Source: Actinomycetota bacterium (GTDB lineage Bacteria > Actinomycetota > CADDZG01 > JAHWKV01). Taken from it: a stretch of 64,000 nucleotides of DNA. Below the pieces are notes generated by a model. The model had not been told where the DNA came from, made no database searches, and saw only the letters and a program-made list of their open reading frames with translations. Where the stretch lies: positions 128,815-192,814 of the forward strand of contig JAUJPC010000002.1 in the NCBI GenBank assembly GCA_030447305.1, read 5' to 3'. Shown here piece by piece: positions 8,895 to 16,552 of the stretch (position 1 is its first letter; the number at the start of each line of letters is the position of its first letter). The position numbers and the translations under genes were made by a program.

Positions 8895-9326
8895 TCAGCC
8901 GCCCTCTGTTGCCGTGCCCACGGCCGGCCGCGCTACCGAAGAGGCGCGCATCTCAAAGTCTTTAATGCCGACGATTCCGAGCAAAACGGTGTCGTGAACC
9001 TGGGCCAACCGAACTTCAATGACCGAGGGGTTGGCGCTCACGGCGGACCTGCCCCGGAATCCAACGGTGACCAAGTACGACGAAGCGGCTGTCTCTGCCC
9101 CGGCCGGATCGATCACTAATTGGTCCTGTCCCTCTCGCAGGGCCTGCTCATCCAAGCTCATTGCTCCGGCTCGGGCCGCGCCGTCGGACAACGATTGAAG
9201 GTTGCGCTTGGTGGCAAACAGAAGGCCTCCATCAATGACAAGAGCCGTAACCGCCAGGAGCCCCAGCATTGAGACCGCGACTATGACCACAATTTGCCCG
9301 GAATCACGGGTATCTACCGGACTCAT
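8895..9326 (-). CDS. TadG-like pilus assembly protein (Flp pilus membrane domain)
   Basis: A 143-residue protein with the typical putative Flp-pilus N-terminal segment: a short polar start ending DSGQ, then IVVIVAVSMLGLLAVTALVIDGGLL, followed by the conserved polar helix (ATKRNLQSLSDGAARAGA). The G-Q-x-x-V hydrophobic helix with downstream D-G-A-x-x-A-G is the signature of TadG/TadE-related Tad domains. At 143 residues it is a short member without the von Willebrand-like extension of full TadG. Its ATG overlaps the stop of the TadE-like gene by four bases. It is expected to be an inner-membrane, pseudopilin-like component of the Tad machine. Confidence 0.82.
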   Translation of the reverse strand: MSPVDTRDSGQIVVIVAVSMLGLLAVTALVIDGGLLFATKRNLQSLSDGAARAGAMSLDEQALREGQDQLVIDPAGAETAASSYLVTVGFRGRSAVSANPSVIEVRLAQVHDTVLLGIVGIKDFEMRASSVARPAVGTATEGG

Positions 9327-9736
9327 CGAGACCCGTACCTTTCGGTGATCTCCACCTGTTTCGCGGTTATCTCGAAGTTCCCGGGGAGCAGTCCTAAGGT
9401 CGGCAAATCGCTGATTCGTACGGCATAGGTAGCCGCGGCTGTCACCGGAGATCCACGTTCAAATTGCCCGGTCTGTACCTCCAGACGTAGCCGTCGGCTG
9501 TCGAGCCCAAGCTGCTCGGCGACCTCCTCCGCGCGAAGCCGTGCAGTCGTGTCTGCCAGATCGGAGCTGCTCGAGATTGACGCCACCCGTGCGGCTTCAC
9601 GAGTAACCGATTCAAGCGCAGATTTCGTCGAGACAATACGGCCGGCGGCCACAATCGTCGCTATAAGCAACAACAAAACGGGCGCCACCATCACCATCTC
9701 TACCGCGGCGTTTCCGGCTTCTTTCCGGCTACTCAC
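9323..9736 (-). CDS. TadE-like pseudopilin (second copy)
   Basis: A 137-residue protein with a type IV pilin-like N-terminus: short polar leader ending in EAG, then NAAVEMVMVAPVLLLLIATIV. A Gly just before the cut and Glu at position +5 are the hallmarks for prepilin peptidase processing in the Tad system. TadE/TadF are minor pseudopilins needed for Flp pilus assembly. It starts with GTG at 9736 within GTGA, overlapping the stop of the previous TadE-like gene, and overlaps the next gene the same way, so the three are translationally coupled. Confidence 0.85.
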   Translation of the reverse strand: MSSRKEAGNAAVEMVMVAPVLLLLIATIVAAGRIVSTKSALESVTREAARVASISSSSDLADTTARLRAEEVAEQLGLDSRRLRLEVQTGQFERGSPVTAAATYAVRISDLPTLGLLPGNFEITAKQVEITERYGSR

Positions 9737-10131
9737 GACGCAACCTCGGCCGGACGAAATCGCTCGGTCAAACTGCTGGAGGCGCTGCGTAGAACTATCG
9801 AGGACAGACCTGGTATAGGAAGGAGTCCGGGCATCTCGGCCTCGATCTCAACCAGCGTGAGCTCGCTGCCTTTGTCTACCCGGACCTCGGGATCTCGGAT
9901 CGCCGAACCGAGCCCGGCGGAGAGCACCTCGGTGGACCTGGAGATGCCGTCGGCCGCGGTGGCTTCATTCGCTGCCGCCTCTCTGGCACCCTCCATGGCT
10001 GCTGTCTCAACGACATTCTTGGCGTGATGCCACAGGCCGAACTGCAGGAGGCCGACGATCAGCACCATCAGAACCGGCGCAACAATGGCGAGCTCCAGGA
10101 TCGCATCGCCTCGATCTGAGCCGAGCGTCAC
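9733..10131 (-). CDS. TadE-like pseudopilin (first copy)
   Basis: A 132-residue TadE-family protein: leader VTLGSDRG, then DAILELAIVAPVLMVLIVGLL with the processing Gly and Glu+5. The C-terminal half is a soluble alpha/beta region typical of TadE. The open frame extends upstream to 10323, but that part only overlaps the Flp pilin gene in another frame. The start is set at GTG 10131 because it forms a GTGA overlap with the Flp stop, matching the coupling seen across the operon. It is a minor pilin or scaffold component of the Tad pilus. Confidence 0.85.
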   Translation of the reverse strand: MTLGSDRGDAILELAIVAPVLMVLIVGLLQFGLWHHAKNVVETAAMEGAREAAANEATAADGISRSTEVLSAGLGSAIRDPEVRVDKGSELTLVEIEAEMPGLLPIPGLSSIVLRSASSSLTERFRPAEVAS

Positions 10132-10313
10132 TCGTCGAGGCCTCGCACGGTTCCACCCATTCGGGTGAACAGATCCGAGATCCCACCGTAGAAGTACTGA
10201 ATGCTTCCCAGAATCACGAGCATCGCAAGGCCGGCGAGCACCACGTACTCGACGTATACCTCGCCCCGCTCGTTTCGGATGGAGAACCAGAGATACCAGA
10301 GCTTTCTTGTCAT
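10128..10313 (-). CDS. Flp/Fap-type pilin, major subunit
   Basis: A 61-residue prepilin. The leader ends NERG, followed by EVYVEYVVLAGLAMLVILGS: Gly at -1, Glu at +5 and Tyr at +6 give the G/xxxxEY motif that defines Flp pilins. Unprocessed it has a 16-17 residue cytoplasmic leader; cleavage would leave a pilin of about 44 residues, a normal size. An excellent ribosome-binding site (GGGAGGTGA, six bases before ATG 10313) suggests higher expression than its neighbours, as expected for a major subunit. Processing needs a TadV/CpaA-type prepilin peptidase, which is not in this window. It lies between TadC and the TadE genes. Confidence 0.9.
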   Translation of the reverse strand: MTRKLWYLWFSIRNERGEVYVEYVVLAGLAMLVILGSIQYFYGGISDLFTRMGGTVRGLDE

Positions 10314-10319
10314 GATTGT

Positions 10320-11255
10320 TCACCTCCCAGTAGCGGTGATTTGAAGTAACTGAACGGCGGCCGGATATAGCAGTAGAAGGAAGAAGGCAGGAAGGATGAG
10401 AAGTCCCACCGGCAGTGCCATGCGGACCTGGGCCCGCTCCGCTTCCTCAATCAACTGGAGGCGGCGACGCTCTCGGATCGAGCGGGCCTGTGAGTGCAAT
10501 GCCTGCGAGACGGCCAGTCCCTGCGTTATTGCCACGTCGAGTGCGGATGCCAGGGCTTCGGCCTCCCGGAGGCTGAGCTCCTCGCCGAGATGAGCTAGGG
10601 CGACCGATATCGGCTCACCGTTCAGCTGGCTGTTCCGAAGGGACTTACGCAGCTCTTCGGCGAACGGTCCCGACAAAGATCCGGCCGCTTCCTCGACAGC
10701 GCCCTCGAGCCCTAGGCCCGCTGAGACCGAAAGTGAGATCAGGTCGGCGAAGCGTGCCAGCCCTTCGCGCATTTGGCGATGGATCTGATCGGCCTTGGCT
10801 CGAAGCAGGGCATCCGGAAGCAGGAACCATGCGACGCCGAAACCCAGCCAGACCCATGCCGGCGTCGGTGGGAACAAGCCCAACGCAGCGGCCACGGGGA
10901 GGATCGCAAGCCCAACCAGCCCGCTGGAAATCTTCAGCCCCAGAAACAGCCCGAGGCCGCCCGCGTCACCGGTCAAACGCAACCTTCTAGCCGTTTCATT
11001 CAGGTCGAGCCCGGCGCGGCGAGACACGCTCAGGAGCCAGTTCCCCGAATGCTGGAGCGCCGGGCGCAGTAGCTCTTCAAAAATGTAGGTGCGAAATACC
11101 GGAACGATCGGCGGATCTACCTTCGCCGGCAGATCCGGTCTGAGGGCGTCCAGACGCGCTGCCAGCGGAGGCCGCCCGGCTCCGAAAGGTTGGCTCGTCA
11201 ACACCAACAGAGCCCCGCAGCCGAACAGCAGGCCGACCGTCAATGCCCCGATCAT
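10320..11255 (-). CDS. tadC: TadC, Tad pilus inner-membrane platform protein
   Basis: A 311-residue GspF/TadC-family protein with an N-terminal membrane helix, a hydrophobic pair near residues 110-150 (FLGLKISSGLVGLAILP and further), a cytoplasmic T2SSF domain (REGLARFADLISLSVSAG then SLREAEALASALDVA with Q-x-x-S-R-like ARSIRERRRLQ) and a C-terminal helix (LPVGLLILPAFFLLLLYP). Together with TadB it forms the membrane platform on which the TadA ATPase acts. ATG 11255 overlaps the TadB stop (ATGA). The E-R-A-Q-V-R-M-A-x-P segment before the last helix is highly typical of the family. Confidence 0.9.
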   Translation of the reverse strand: MIGALTVGLLFGCGALLVLTSQPFGAGRPPLAARLDALRPDLPAKVDPPIVPVFRTYIFEELLRPALQHSGNWLLSVSRRAGLDLNETARRLRLTGDAGGLGLFLGLKISSGLVGLAILPVAAALGLFPPTPAWVWLGFGVAWFLLPDALLRAKADQIHRQMREGLARFADLISLSVSAGLGLEGAVEEAAGSLSGPFAEELRKSLRNSQLNGEPISVALAHLGEELSLREAEALASALDVAITQGLAVSQALHSQARSIRERRRLQLIEEAERAQVRMALPVGLLILPAFFLLLLYPAAVQLLQITATGR

Positions 11256-12043
11256 TGGGCAGCCTGCCCCACGCGAGCGGTCCGCAACATGGCGGCGTAG
11301 CCAGCGGCAATGAGGGCCAGGGCAAACGCCAGAAGAAGCTGACCGCCGGCACTGTTGTAAGGCTCAAGGTATTGGGGATTTGAAAGCCGGATCACCAGCA
11401 GCAGCACCACAGGCGCAGCCGCCACCACCCGAGCTGAAGTCCGGGCTCTCGTTTGCCGAGCCCTTGCTTCACGCAGGGTTGCCGCTGTTGCCCCGGTGGA
11501 CTCGGCGAGGGAGTCGAGCACCTCAGATGTGTTGCGGGCGCCGAGTCGATCCCCCAGAGCCAAGGCCGCTGCCAGCGAGTCGGCGTTCGGTCCGAGCCGG
11601 TCTGCGAAGGATCTGGCAGCCGGACCCAGACCGCTCACCCTGGCTTCGGCGACCAGGTGGCGAAGCTCGGGGGAGATTGCGGGACTACAGTTCATGGCCG
11701 CCCGGGATAGAGCGTCTTGGATACCAATGCCCGCCCGAAGTGAGTCCCGAAGCCGAGCCGACAAATCAGCGACGGCTTCAATTTGCTCCACTCGCCTGCG
11801 CTCAAGGCGGGTGTTGCGCAGCATGGAAGGCAATCTCGCTCCCAGAACTGCGCCGGCTAAAGCAGCGACCGGCCACCGTGTGATGGCCAAAACCGTTCCG
11901 GAGCATACTGCAGCTGCCAACCCGCTGGGGCCGAGCCTGGCCGCCCACTTGGCAGGATCGGGCTTGGCTTCGGGCCGGGTGAGCGCATCGAAGATCAGCA
12001 GCACACCCAGACCGAAAGCTACTCCAACCAACAGGCCGTCCAC
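11252..12043 (-). CDS. tadB: TadB, Tad pilus inner-membrane platform protein
   Basis: A 263-residue T2SSF-family protein: two N-terminal hydrophobic segments (VGVAFGLGVLLIF and GLAAAVCSGTVLAI), a cytoplasmic domain with the TadB pattern QIEAVADLSARLRDSLRAG, and two C-terminal membrane helices ending ALIAAGYAAML. TadB pairs with TadC as the platform of the Flp pilus machine. It begins with GTG 12043, immediately adjacent to the TadA stop (TAG then GTG with no gap), so it is coupled to TadA. At 263 residues it is slightly shorter than many TadB proteins but complete. Confidence 0.88.
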   Translation of the reverse strand: MDGLLVGVAFGLGVLLIFDALTRPEAKPDPAKWAARLGPSGLAAAVCSGTVLAITRWPVAALAGAVLGARLPSMLRNTRLERRRVEQIEAVADLSARLRDSLRAGIGIQDALSRAAMNCSPAISPELRHLVAEARVSGLGPAARSFADRLGPNADSLAAALALGDRLGARNTSEVLDSLAESTGATAATLREARARQTRARTSARVVAAAPVVLLLVIRLSNPQYLEPYNSAGGQLLLAFALALIAAGYAAMLRTARVGQAAQ

Positions 12044-13309
12044 CTACCAGGTCCTTTCCATCGGGGAAGATCCGTTGCCGGAAGTGGGGCGGTGGTGCTG
12101 AAAATCGGATTGACCAAGCCGATCGAGGAATCGAGGCCGGATGTTGGTCCGCACAAGTTGGTCAGAGTCGATTCGGAAGAGGTCGTTGGTGAGGATCCTT
12201 CCCGATTCGATCCCCACGACTTCGGCGATCTGGACGACCTGGCGCTTGGCGCCGGATCGATGGAGTTGAAGATGAACCACCAGATCCACGGTTTCGCCGA
12301 TCATTTCTGTAGCCACCTCGGAAGAAATCCCTTCCTCTGCCATCAGCAGGTAGGTCCGCAATTTCGAGAGTGCCTGGCGGGCGGAGTTGGCGTGCAGCGT
12401 CCCCATGGAGCCTTCGTGCCCGGTATTCATCGCCGAGAGCATGTCCAGGGCTTCGGCTCCCCGCACCTCGCCGACCACAATCCGACTCGGCCGCATCCGC
12501 AGAGCGTGGCGTACCAGCTCGCGGATCGAGATCCGGCCAACCCCTTCAGAGTTGGCCGAGCGGGCTTCCAGCGAGACGCAGTCGGGGAGCAGGCTGGCCA
12601 GCCGCAACTCAATGGTTTCCTCGACCGTGACGATGCGCTCTTGGCTCGGGATTGCCCGGCCGAGAGCGTTTAGGGTGGTCGTCTTTCCGGAGGCAGTTCC
12701 CCCCGAGACCAGGATGTTCAGACCGCCTCGGACCGAGTCGGCAAGAAACGACGCCGCCTCCGAGGAGACGGTTCCGAGCTCGATGAGCTCGTCCAGCGAA
12801 TCGGCGACCAGCCGGTGCCGCCGCACCGTCAGGCAGACGTGCTGAGTTAGCGGAGGCAGGATCGCGTGCAAACGGGCACCGTCGGGCAGTCTGACGTCCA
12901 CGGCAGGGGAGGACTCGTCGATTCTGCGACCGGCCCGGGCGACGACTCTGGAAAGAATTCCCCTGACCTCCTCGTCGGATGAAAAGCCGGGATCAAACGG
13001 TCGCTTGGTGCCGCCGCCGAGCAGCAGGAATCCCGACCTCGGCCCATTCACGATCAGCTCCTCGACCAGCGGGTTGTCTAGGTGCTCTTGAAGGGGGCCG
13101 AACTGAAAGAACGTGTCGAACAACCGGCTATGCAGAGCGTCTTGCTGCGATGGCGTCAAGGCCGGTTGGCGGGAGTTGACCCTGTGGCGTTGGTGTTGCT
13201 CGATCACGTCTCTCAGGACCAGGCGGGCCTCCGCCTCCTCGGACTGGTCTGGCCGCAGCAGCGAGGACTGCGCCAGGTTCTGACTCAAAGCATTCCGGGC
13301 CTGCTCCAT
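12044..13309 (-). CDS. tadA: TadA/CpaF secretion ATPase
   Basis: A 421-residue VirB11/TadA-type ATPase that powers Flp pilin polymerisation. An N-terminal helical region is followed by the T2SSE core: PLVEELIVNGP near residue 75-85, the Walker A GGTASGKTT near 205, an Asp-box region, Walker B-like RIVVGEVRG near 275 and the MNTGHEGSMGTLHAN His-box that is diagnostic for TadA/CpaF. The frame stays open upstream through the TadZ gene, so the start is set at ATG 13309, 11 bases after the TadZ stop at 13321. No clear ribosome-binding site precedes it, so translation probably relies on coupling. Confidence 0.92.
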   Translation of the reverse strand: MEQARNALSQNLAQSSLLRPDQSEEAEARLVLRDVIEQHQRHRVNSRQPALTPSQQDALHSRLFDTFFQFGPLQEHLDNPLVEELIVNGPRSGFLLLGGGTKRPFDPGFSSDEEVRGILSRVVARAGRRIDESSPAVDVRLPDGARLHAILPPLTQHVCLTVRRHRLVADSLDELIELGTVSSEAASFLADSVRGGLNILVSGGTASGKTTTLNALGRAIPSQERIVTVEETIELRLASLLPDCVSLEARSANSEGVGRISIRELVRHALRMRPSRIVVGEVRGAEALDMLSAMNTGHEGSMGTLHANSARQALSKLRTYLLMAEEGISSEVATEMIGETVDLVVHLQLHRSGAKRQVVQIAEVVGIESGRILTNDLFRIDSDQLVRTNIRPRFLDRLGQSDFQHHRPTSGNGSSPMERTW

Positions 13310-13320
13310 CAGGGAGGCGG

Positions 13321-14061
13321 TTATCTGAGTATCCGTGAAGCCCTCCTTTGATCGGTCGGTTGAGAAGCCAGCACCCTGGCGACCTCCGACGCGAGCGCCC
13401 GGAAGGCCTTGAGAGCTGCCCCCTTGTCTACCGGTGTCTGAGCGGTCTCCGACCTTCGAGCGGCTTTGCGGTCCAAGGGGATGGCGCCGAGGGTCCGTAC
13501 CGGCAAAGCCGCCGCGCTCTCGGCCAGATCGGCCGGCCTTTGGCGCTCCCAGCCATTGACCACGGCATGGATCCTGCTCGAAGCAATTCCGGCATCTTGG
13601 AGGTCCTGAATTGCCCGCCGGGCTCCATGGACGGCAACGAGTCCCGGTCGGACAACTACCAGGACGAGGTCGGCCGAGCTGAAAAGCGGGGCGGTACCGG
13701 ATCCAACTCGGCCCAAATCTGTGATTACGTTTTGCCCTGCCCCACGGGCAGCGGCAAGCGTTGTTTCGATCAAGTCGGGGTTGCCATCCGCCGATCGGGG
13801 AAAGCCACCGACGCACAACACGTTTCGTCTCAATTCGCCTTCCCGGTTGAGCGCCTCGAGGAAGGGGGCTGTACTCCGGGCCAGCAGATTTATGCCTTTG
13901 CGCGGATCCAAGTTCAAGTAGGCGGCCAGGTCTCCGCCGTGCGGATCCAGATCAAGCAGCAGGACCTGCGGTCCGGTTTCGGCCAATGCCGTCGCGAGAT
14001 TGATTGAGACAAAACTGCACCCGGGGGAGCCCTTGCCGGCACCTACCGCAACCAGGCTCAC
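13321..14061 (-). CDS. TadZ/CpaE-like ParA/MinD-family protein with degenerate P-loop
   Basis: A 246-residue MinD-like protein (MSLVAVGAGKGSPGCSFVSI near the start, LLLDLDPHGGDLAAYL, DLGRVGSG, LVVVRPGLVAVH, VVNGWER). In the Tad system TadZ/CpaE acts as a localisation factor for the pilus apparatus. The deviant Walker A should read K-G-G-x-G-K-T/S; here it is K-G-S-P-G-C-S, so the signature Lys is kept but the phosphate-binding Lys is Cys. Loss of ATPase activity is known for some TadZ/CpaE proteins, so it may bind but not hydrolyse ATP. No receiver domain is present. It overlaps the SAF gene by four bases at its start. Confidence 0.85.
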   Translation of the reverse strand: MSLVAVGAGKGSPGCSFVSINLATALAETGPQVLLLDLDPHGGDLAAYLNLDPRKGINLLARSTAPFLEALNREGELRRNVLCVGGFPRSADGNPDLIETTLAAARGAGQNVITDLGRVGSGTAPLFSSADLVLVVVRPGLVAVHGARRAIQDLQDAGIASSRIHAVVNGWERQRPADLAESAAALPVRTLGAIPLDRKAARRSETAQTPVDKGAALKAFRALASEVARVLASQPTDQRRASRILR

Positions 14062-14699
14062 TCGCCTGCTCCCGACAGCAGGACCAGGTCCAGCGTCCCC
14101 TGGGCTCGGGCTTGCGCCAGGCTGCGCGCCTCTTCCAGCCGCAGTCGCAGGGTGACGATCAACCCACCCCCCTCGGCGGTCTCTGCCTCACGTACGGCGA
14201 GCACCGGAACTGAGGTGAACAAGATGGTAGTCGTCGAATCCGTGCGGTCGGGGGTGGGCGATGCGATCACCGCCACCCGATCCCCAGAGCGCAGCGCGCC
14301 ACCGGCGGCTCGCTCGGTTTTTAGGGCAAGGCTTATGGCGGCGTAGCCGGCAGGCAGGTCTGGCGAGTCGGCAACCGATGCCGAGCTGAGGAGCTTGCCC
14401 GGCCACAAGCGCTCCGATGCCACCTTGCCCACAACGGCGTCTCGCCGATCCTCGGTCAGGTGGGCCACGCCGCCCGATAGGGAAATGGATTCAATTCTTA
14501 GATCGGCCGACTTGATCACATCGCCCTGCTCGACGGCCCGGGCGGCGACGAGAACCGGCACCCGGTCACGGGCCCGGCTGACGATTGCCATGGCACCCAC
14601 CACCGCTAGAAGCATCAGCAGTATTCCGACTGCGACCCGCAGATCGATTCGACGTAGGCGGGCTGCCCCGCGGGGAATTGCTCCTTGAGCTGTCTGCAT
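14058..14699 (-). CDS. CpaB/RcpC-like SAF-domain pilus assembly protein
   Basis: A 213-residue protein with a cytoplasmic Arg-rich N-terminus, one membrane helix at about residues 22-41 (AVGILLMLLAVVGAMAIVS) and a SAF domain directly after it (VPVLVAARAVEQGDVIKSADL, then VVGKVASERLWPGKLL). The C-terminal region holds the RcpC/CpaB fold (LRSGDRVAVIA, LAVREAET). In Gram-negatives CpaB/RcpC stabilises the secretin; in Actinomycetota it is retained without a secretin and may bind cell-wall polysaccharide. The ATG overlaps the stop of the small upstream gene as TGATG, so translation is coupled. Confidence 0.85.
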   Translation of the reverse strand: MQTAQGAIPRGAARLRRIDLRVAVGILLMLLAVVGAMAIVSRARDRVPVLVAARAVEQGDVIKSADLRIESISLSGGVAHLTEDRRDAVVGKVASERLWPGKLLSSASVADSPDLPAGYAAISLALKTERAAGGALRSGDRVAVIASPTPDRTDSTTTILFTSVPVLAVREAETAEGGGLIVTLRLRLEEARSLAQARAQGTLDLVLLSGAGE

Positions 14700-14863
14700 C
14701 AGGTCGCCCCGCGGGTTGCGGCCGACCGGCGATCCGAAGCATAGTCGTCCGGTTTCCAGGCAAGAGGACGAATGCGCCTGGGCTCGATTAGAAAGACGGT
14801 CAAGGTGGCGACGACTAACGGCGCGGTTGAAAGGCAGGCTCTACCGGCTTCACCTCGGACCAT
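14699..14863 (-). CDS. Small single-span membrane protein heading the Tad operon
   Basis: A 54-residue ORF starting ATG 14863, below usual calling thresholds. A good ribosome-binding site (GAGGGA about seven bases upstream) and a TGATG overlap with the SAF gene support it as a translated leader gene. It has one hydrophobic segment (STAPLVVATLTVFLI) followed by a basic tail. No family is recognised. It may be a small pilus accessory protein, or simply a translational coupler for the next gene. Confidence 0.55.
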   Translation of the reverse strand: MVRGEAGRACLSTAPLVVATLTVFLIEPRRIRPLAWKPDDYASDRRSAATRGAT

Positions 14864-14920
14864 GTTTGTTCCCTCGCGCCTTGGGCATGCGAGATTCCGA
14901 AGCAAACTCGCAACGCGTGG

Positions 14921-14950
14921 TCTAACGTCACTGCAGGTGGTTGATGTCAA
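14921..14950 (-). promoter_or_regulatory. Candidate sigma-70-type promoter of the Tad operon
   Basis: On the minus strand, TTGACA at 14950-14945 matches the -35 consensus exactly and is followed after 18 bp by GTTAGA (14926-14921), a weak -10. It lies about 60 bp upstream of the small ORF that opens the operon, in a locally AT-richer stretch. The -10 is poor, so this is a candidate only. Confidence 0.35.
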
Positions 14951-15058
14951 TATTAGTTCCCTCATTCACGGATTACTAGGGTCAACTTCCCATGTCGCGC
15001 AAACGTCGCTGTCGTGTCGCCCTATCGACGCCGGAACCACGGAATCGGCCCTCGAGGC

Positions 15059-15102
15059 AAAAAAGAAGAGAGCCCGGCCTTCTAAGGGCCGGGCTCTCTT
15101 CT
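15059..15102 (-). terminator. Intrinsic terminator of the phosphatase operon
   Basis: A perfect 16-bp stem (arms 15064-15079 and 15087-15102, AGAAGAGAGCCCGGCC and its complement) with a 7-base loop is followed on the minus strand by a run of six U residues (15064-15059). It lies 5 bases past the stop of the phosphatase gene, so it ends that transcript and insulates the Tad operon downstream. Confidence 0.9.
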
Positions 15103-15106
15103 AGAT

Positions 15107-15718
15107 TCAGGCGAACGACTTGATCAGTTCCAGCTGGCTCTTCGACTCGATCGCCAGTTCGCAGTAGTCACGGCGGACTCGTCGAATGGCCTTTTTGCCC
15201 GGTACGCCCTGAAGTACCAGCAGGCAGGCCAGTGCGGTGCCGGTCCTGCCGTGGCCGCCGACGCAGCCGATCTCGACCATCTTCCCTTGTTGAATCTGGT
15301 CTAACAGCCACACGAGCACTTCCCGGAGCAGATCGGGGTCCTCGGGAACGCCCCAATCCCTCCAGGGAAAGATGATCAGGTCCGGCTCGGCAGCGTTGCC
15401 CGCCGGACAGTCGAGGCCTCTCGACACGATCAGCGCATCCGACGCCCAGATTGAGTCCAGGTATAGGCCGATGTCGGGTGGACTGGGTAGGCCAGTCCGA
15501 GGTGCCCCGGTTTTCTTGCCCGGCCGATCGGTCCAAGCCGATGCGTACAGGGACAGTTTGTTCTCTAGGTTGAACCGCTGTCTCCAGTGATCGCAGGTGC
15601 GCCAGATCGGGGGTCCCGACTTGCTTCCGGAATCCTTGCCGATTGTCCAGAACAGGGCAGAGTGCGAGGCGCGATCCGCCGGGTGGTCCTCCCAATACAG
15701 ATCATCAAGGTAGCTCAC
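15107..15718 (-). CDS. Cys-based protein tyrosine/dual-specificity phosphatase-like protein
   Basis: A 203-residue protein with the CX5R phosphatase signature CVGGHGRTG at about residues 150-158: Cys nucleophile, P-loop and Arg, followed by TALACLLVLQG. An upstream Asp-containing loop (FPWRDWGVPEDP) fits the general-acid loop of tyrosine phosphatases. The P-loop Gly-Gly-His variant differs from the classic HCxAGxGR, so the usual preceding His is replaced by Gly (IGCVGG). The start is set at GTG 15718 because it overlaps the preceding stop as GTGA; the frame is open 14 codons further. It is the last gene before a strong terminator. Its substrate is unknown. Confidence 0.8.
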   Translation of the reverse strand: MSYLDDLYWEDHPADRASHSALFWTIGKDSGSKSGPPIWRTCDHWRQRFNLENKLSLYASAWTDRPGKKTGAPRTGLPSPPDIGLYLDSIWASDALIVSRGLDCPAGNAAEPDLIIFPWRDWGVPEDPDLLREVLVWLLDQIQQGKMVEIGCVGGHGRTGTALACLLVLQGVPGKKAIRRVRRDYCELAIESKSQLELIKSFA

Positions 15719-16458
15719 AGCCACGTACCGGTCGGTGCAAGCTCCGGTTCCCAAGCGCAAATTCCGAGCCAGGCGGGATCGTGGTCAAGCCATATCGCTC
15801 GTCTTTTCTGTCTGCGGTGAGTCTCCCAGATGCTGCGAACCTCGGCCGAGGCGTTGCGGACCAAGATCGGGTAGTTGTCGTTGCCATGGGCTTCGAGCAC
15901 CTCGGCCAGGTCATGTACCGTGTACAGCTTGTTGAGGGCGCAGCCACTGTTGTGCTGCAAAGACCAGCAGCGATCTACGAAGATTCGGTCGTTGATCCGA
16001 CCCTCAAGGTAGCTTCGCAGTACCCGGGTTATCCCGGCCCAGGGATAACCGCCAAACGAGGAGCGCCATCCGGGCTGCTCGAAAGTCAACTCAGCGAGTT
16101 CCAATGCCCGGCTGCCCAGCTTGCGACGGATGACGCCCCAGATAAGCCAAGCGGTACCGCGGTCCCCACAGTAGGTCTGTACCTCCTTGAAGTAGGGGGC
16201 GAGCTCGTTGGGAACTGCGTCGCCAAGCATGGATTGGGCGTAGCGAAGCTCGCCGCCGATGGCGATGTCGAGGTAGTCGGAGAATTCCTTGGCCAGTTTG
16301 GATTCGAGGGCCGCCAGCTTGGGTTTTGCTTTGGCCACACCTTCGATGTTGGCGAGGGCCTCGAGGAGATAAAAGTCTGAGGCGGCTGAGGCGAGACGTG
16401 TCTCCTTGTAGGGAATTTTGCGGGCCCGGGCGACCCGGGCCTCCATCAGTGTGGGCAT
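15715..16458 (-). CDS. Hypothetical protein of the element's regulatory block
   Basis: A 247-residue soluble protein from ATG 16458 (MPTLMEARVARARK). The frame reaches TTG 16485, but that codon sits in the U-tract of an upstream terminator-like hairpin and is unlikely. No family is recognised. Visible features are an Ala/Lys-rich helical N-terminal half (ALANIEGVAKAKPKLAALE) and an aromatic-rich middle (AWLIWGVIRRKLG, WRSSFGGYPWAGITRVL), with scattered Cys but no metal-site spacing. It overlaps the phosphatase start by four bases (GTGA), so the two are co-translated and may act together. Function unknown. Confidence 0.65.
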   Translation of the reverse strand: MPTLMEARVARARKIPYKETRLASAASDFYLLEALANIEGVAKAKPKLAALESKLAKEFSDYLDIAIGGELRYAQSMLGDAVPNELAPYFKEVQTYCGDRGTAWLIWGVIRRKLGSRALELAELTFEQPGWRSSFGGYPWAGITRVLRSYLEGRINDRIFVDRCWSLQHNSGCALNKLYTVHDLAEVLEAHGNDNYPILVRNASAEVRSIWETHRRQKRRAIWLDHDPAWLGICAWEPELAPTGTWL

Positions 16459-16482
16459 TGGTTGAATACCTTTCGTCGATTG

Positions 16483-16532
16483 CAAAAGAAGAGGGGGGCC
16501 GAGCTCGGCTTAATTGCCGAACCCGACCCCCC
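16483..16532 (-). terminator. Probable terminator or attenuator before the hypothetical/phosphatase pair
   Basis: A 17-bp stem (arms 16493-16509 and 16516-16532) has all positions paired if three G-U wobbles are allowed in the minus-strand transcript, with a 6-base loop. The minus strand continues TCTTCTTTTG, a modest U-rich tract. It lies just after the ArdC-like stop (16553) and before the next start (16458), so it probably ends or attenuates transcription between them. Confidence 0.65.
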
Positions 16533-16552
16533 AAACCTGGGAGCGGCGTTGC

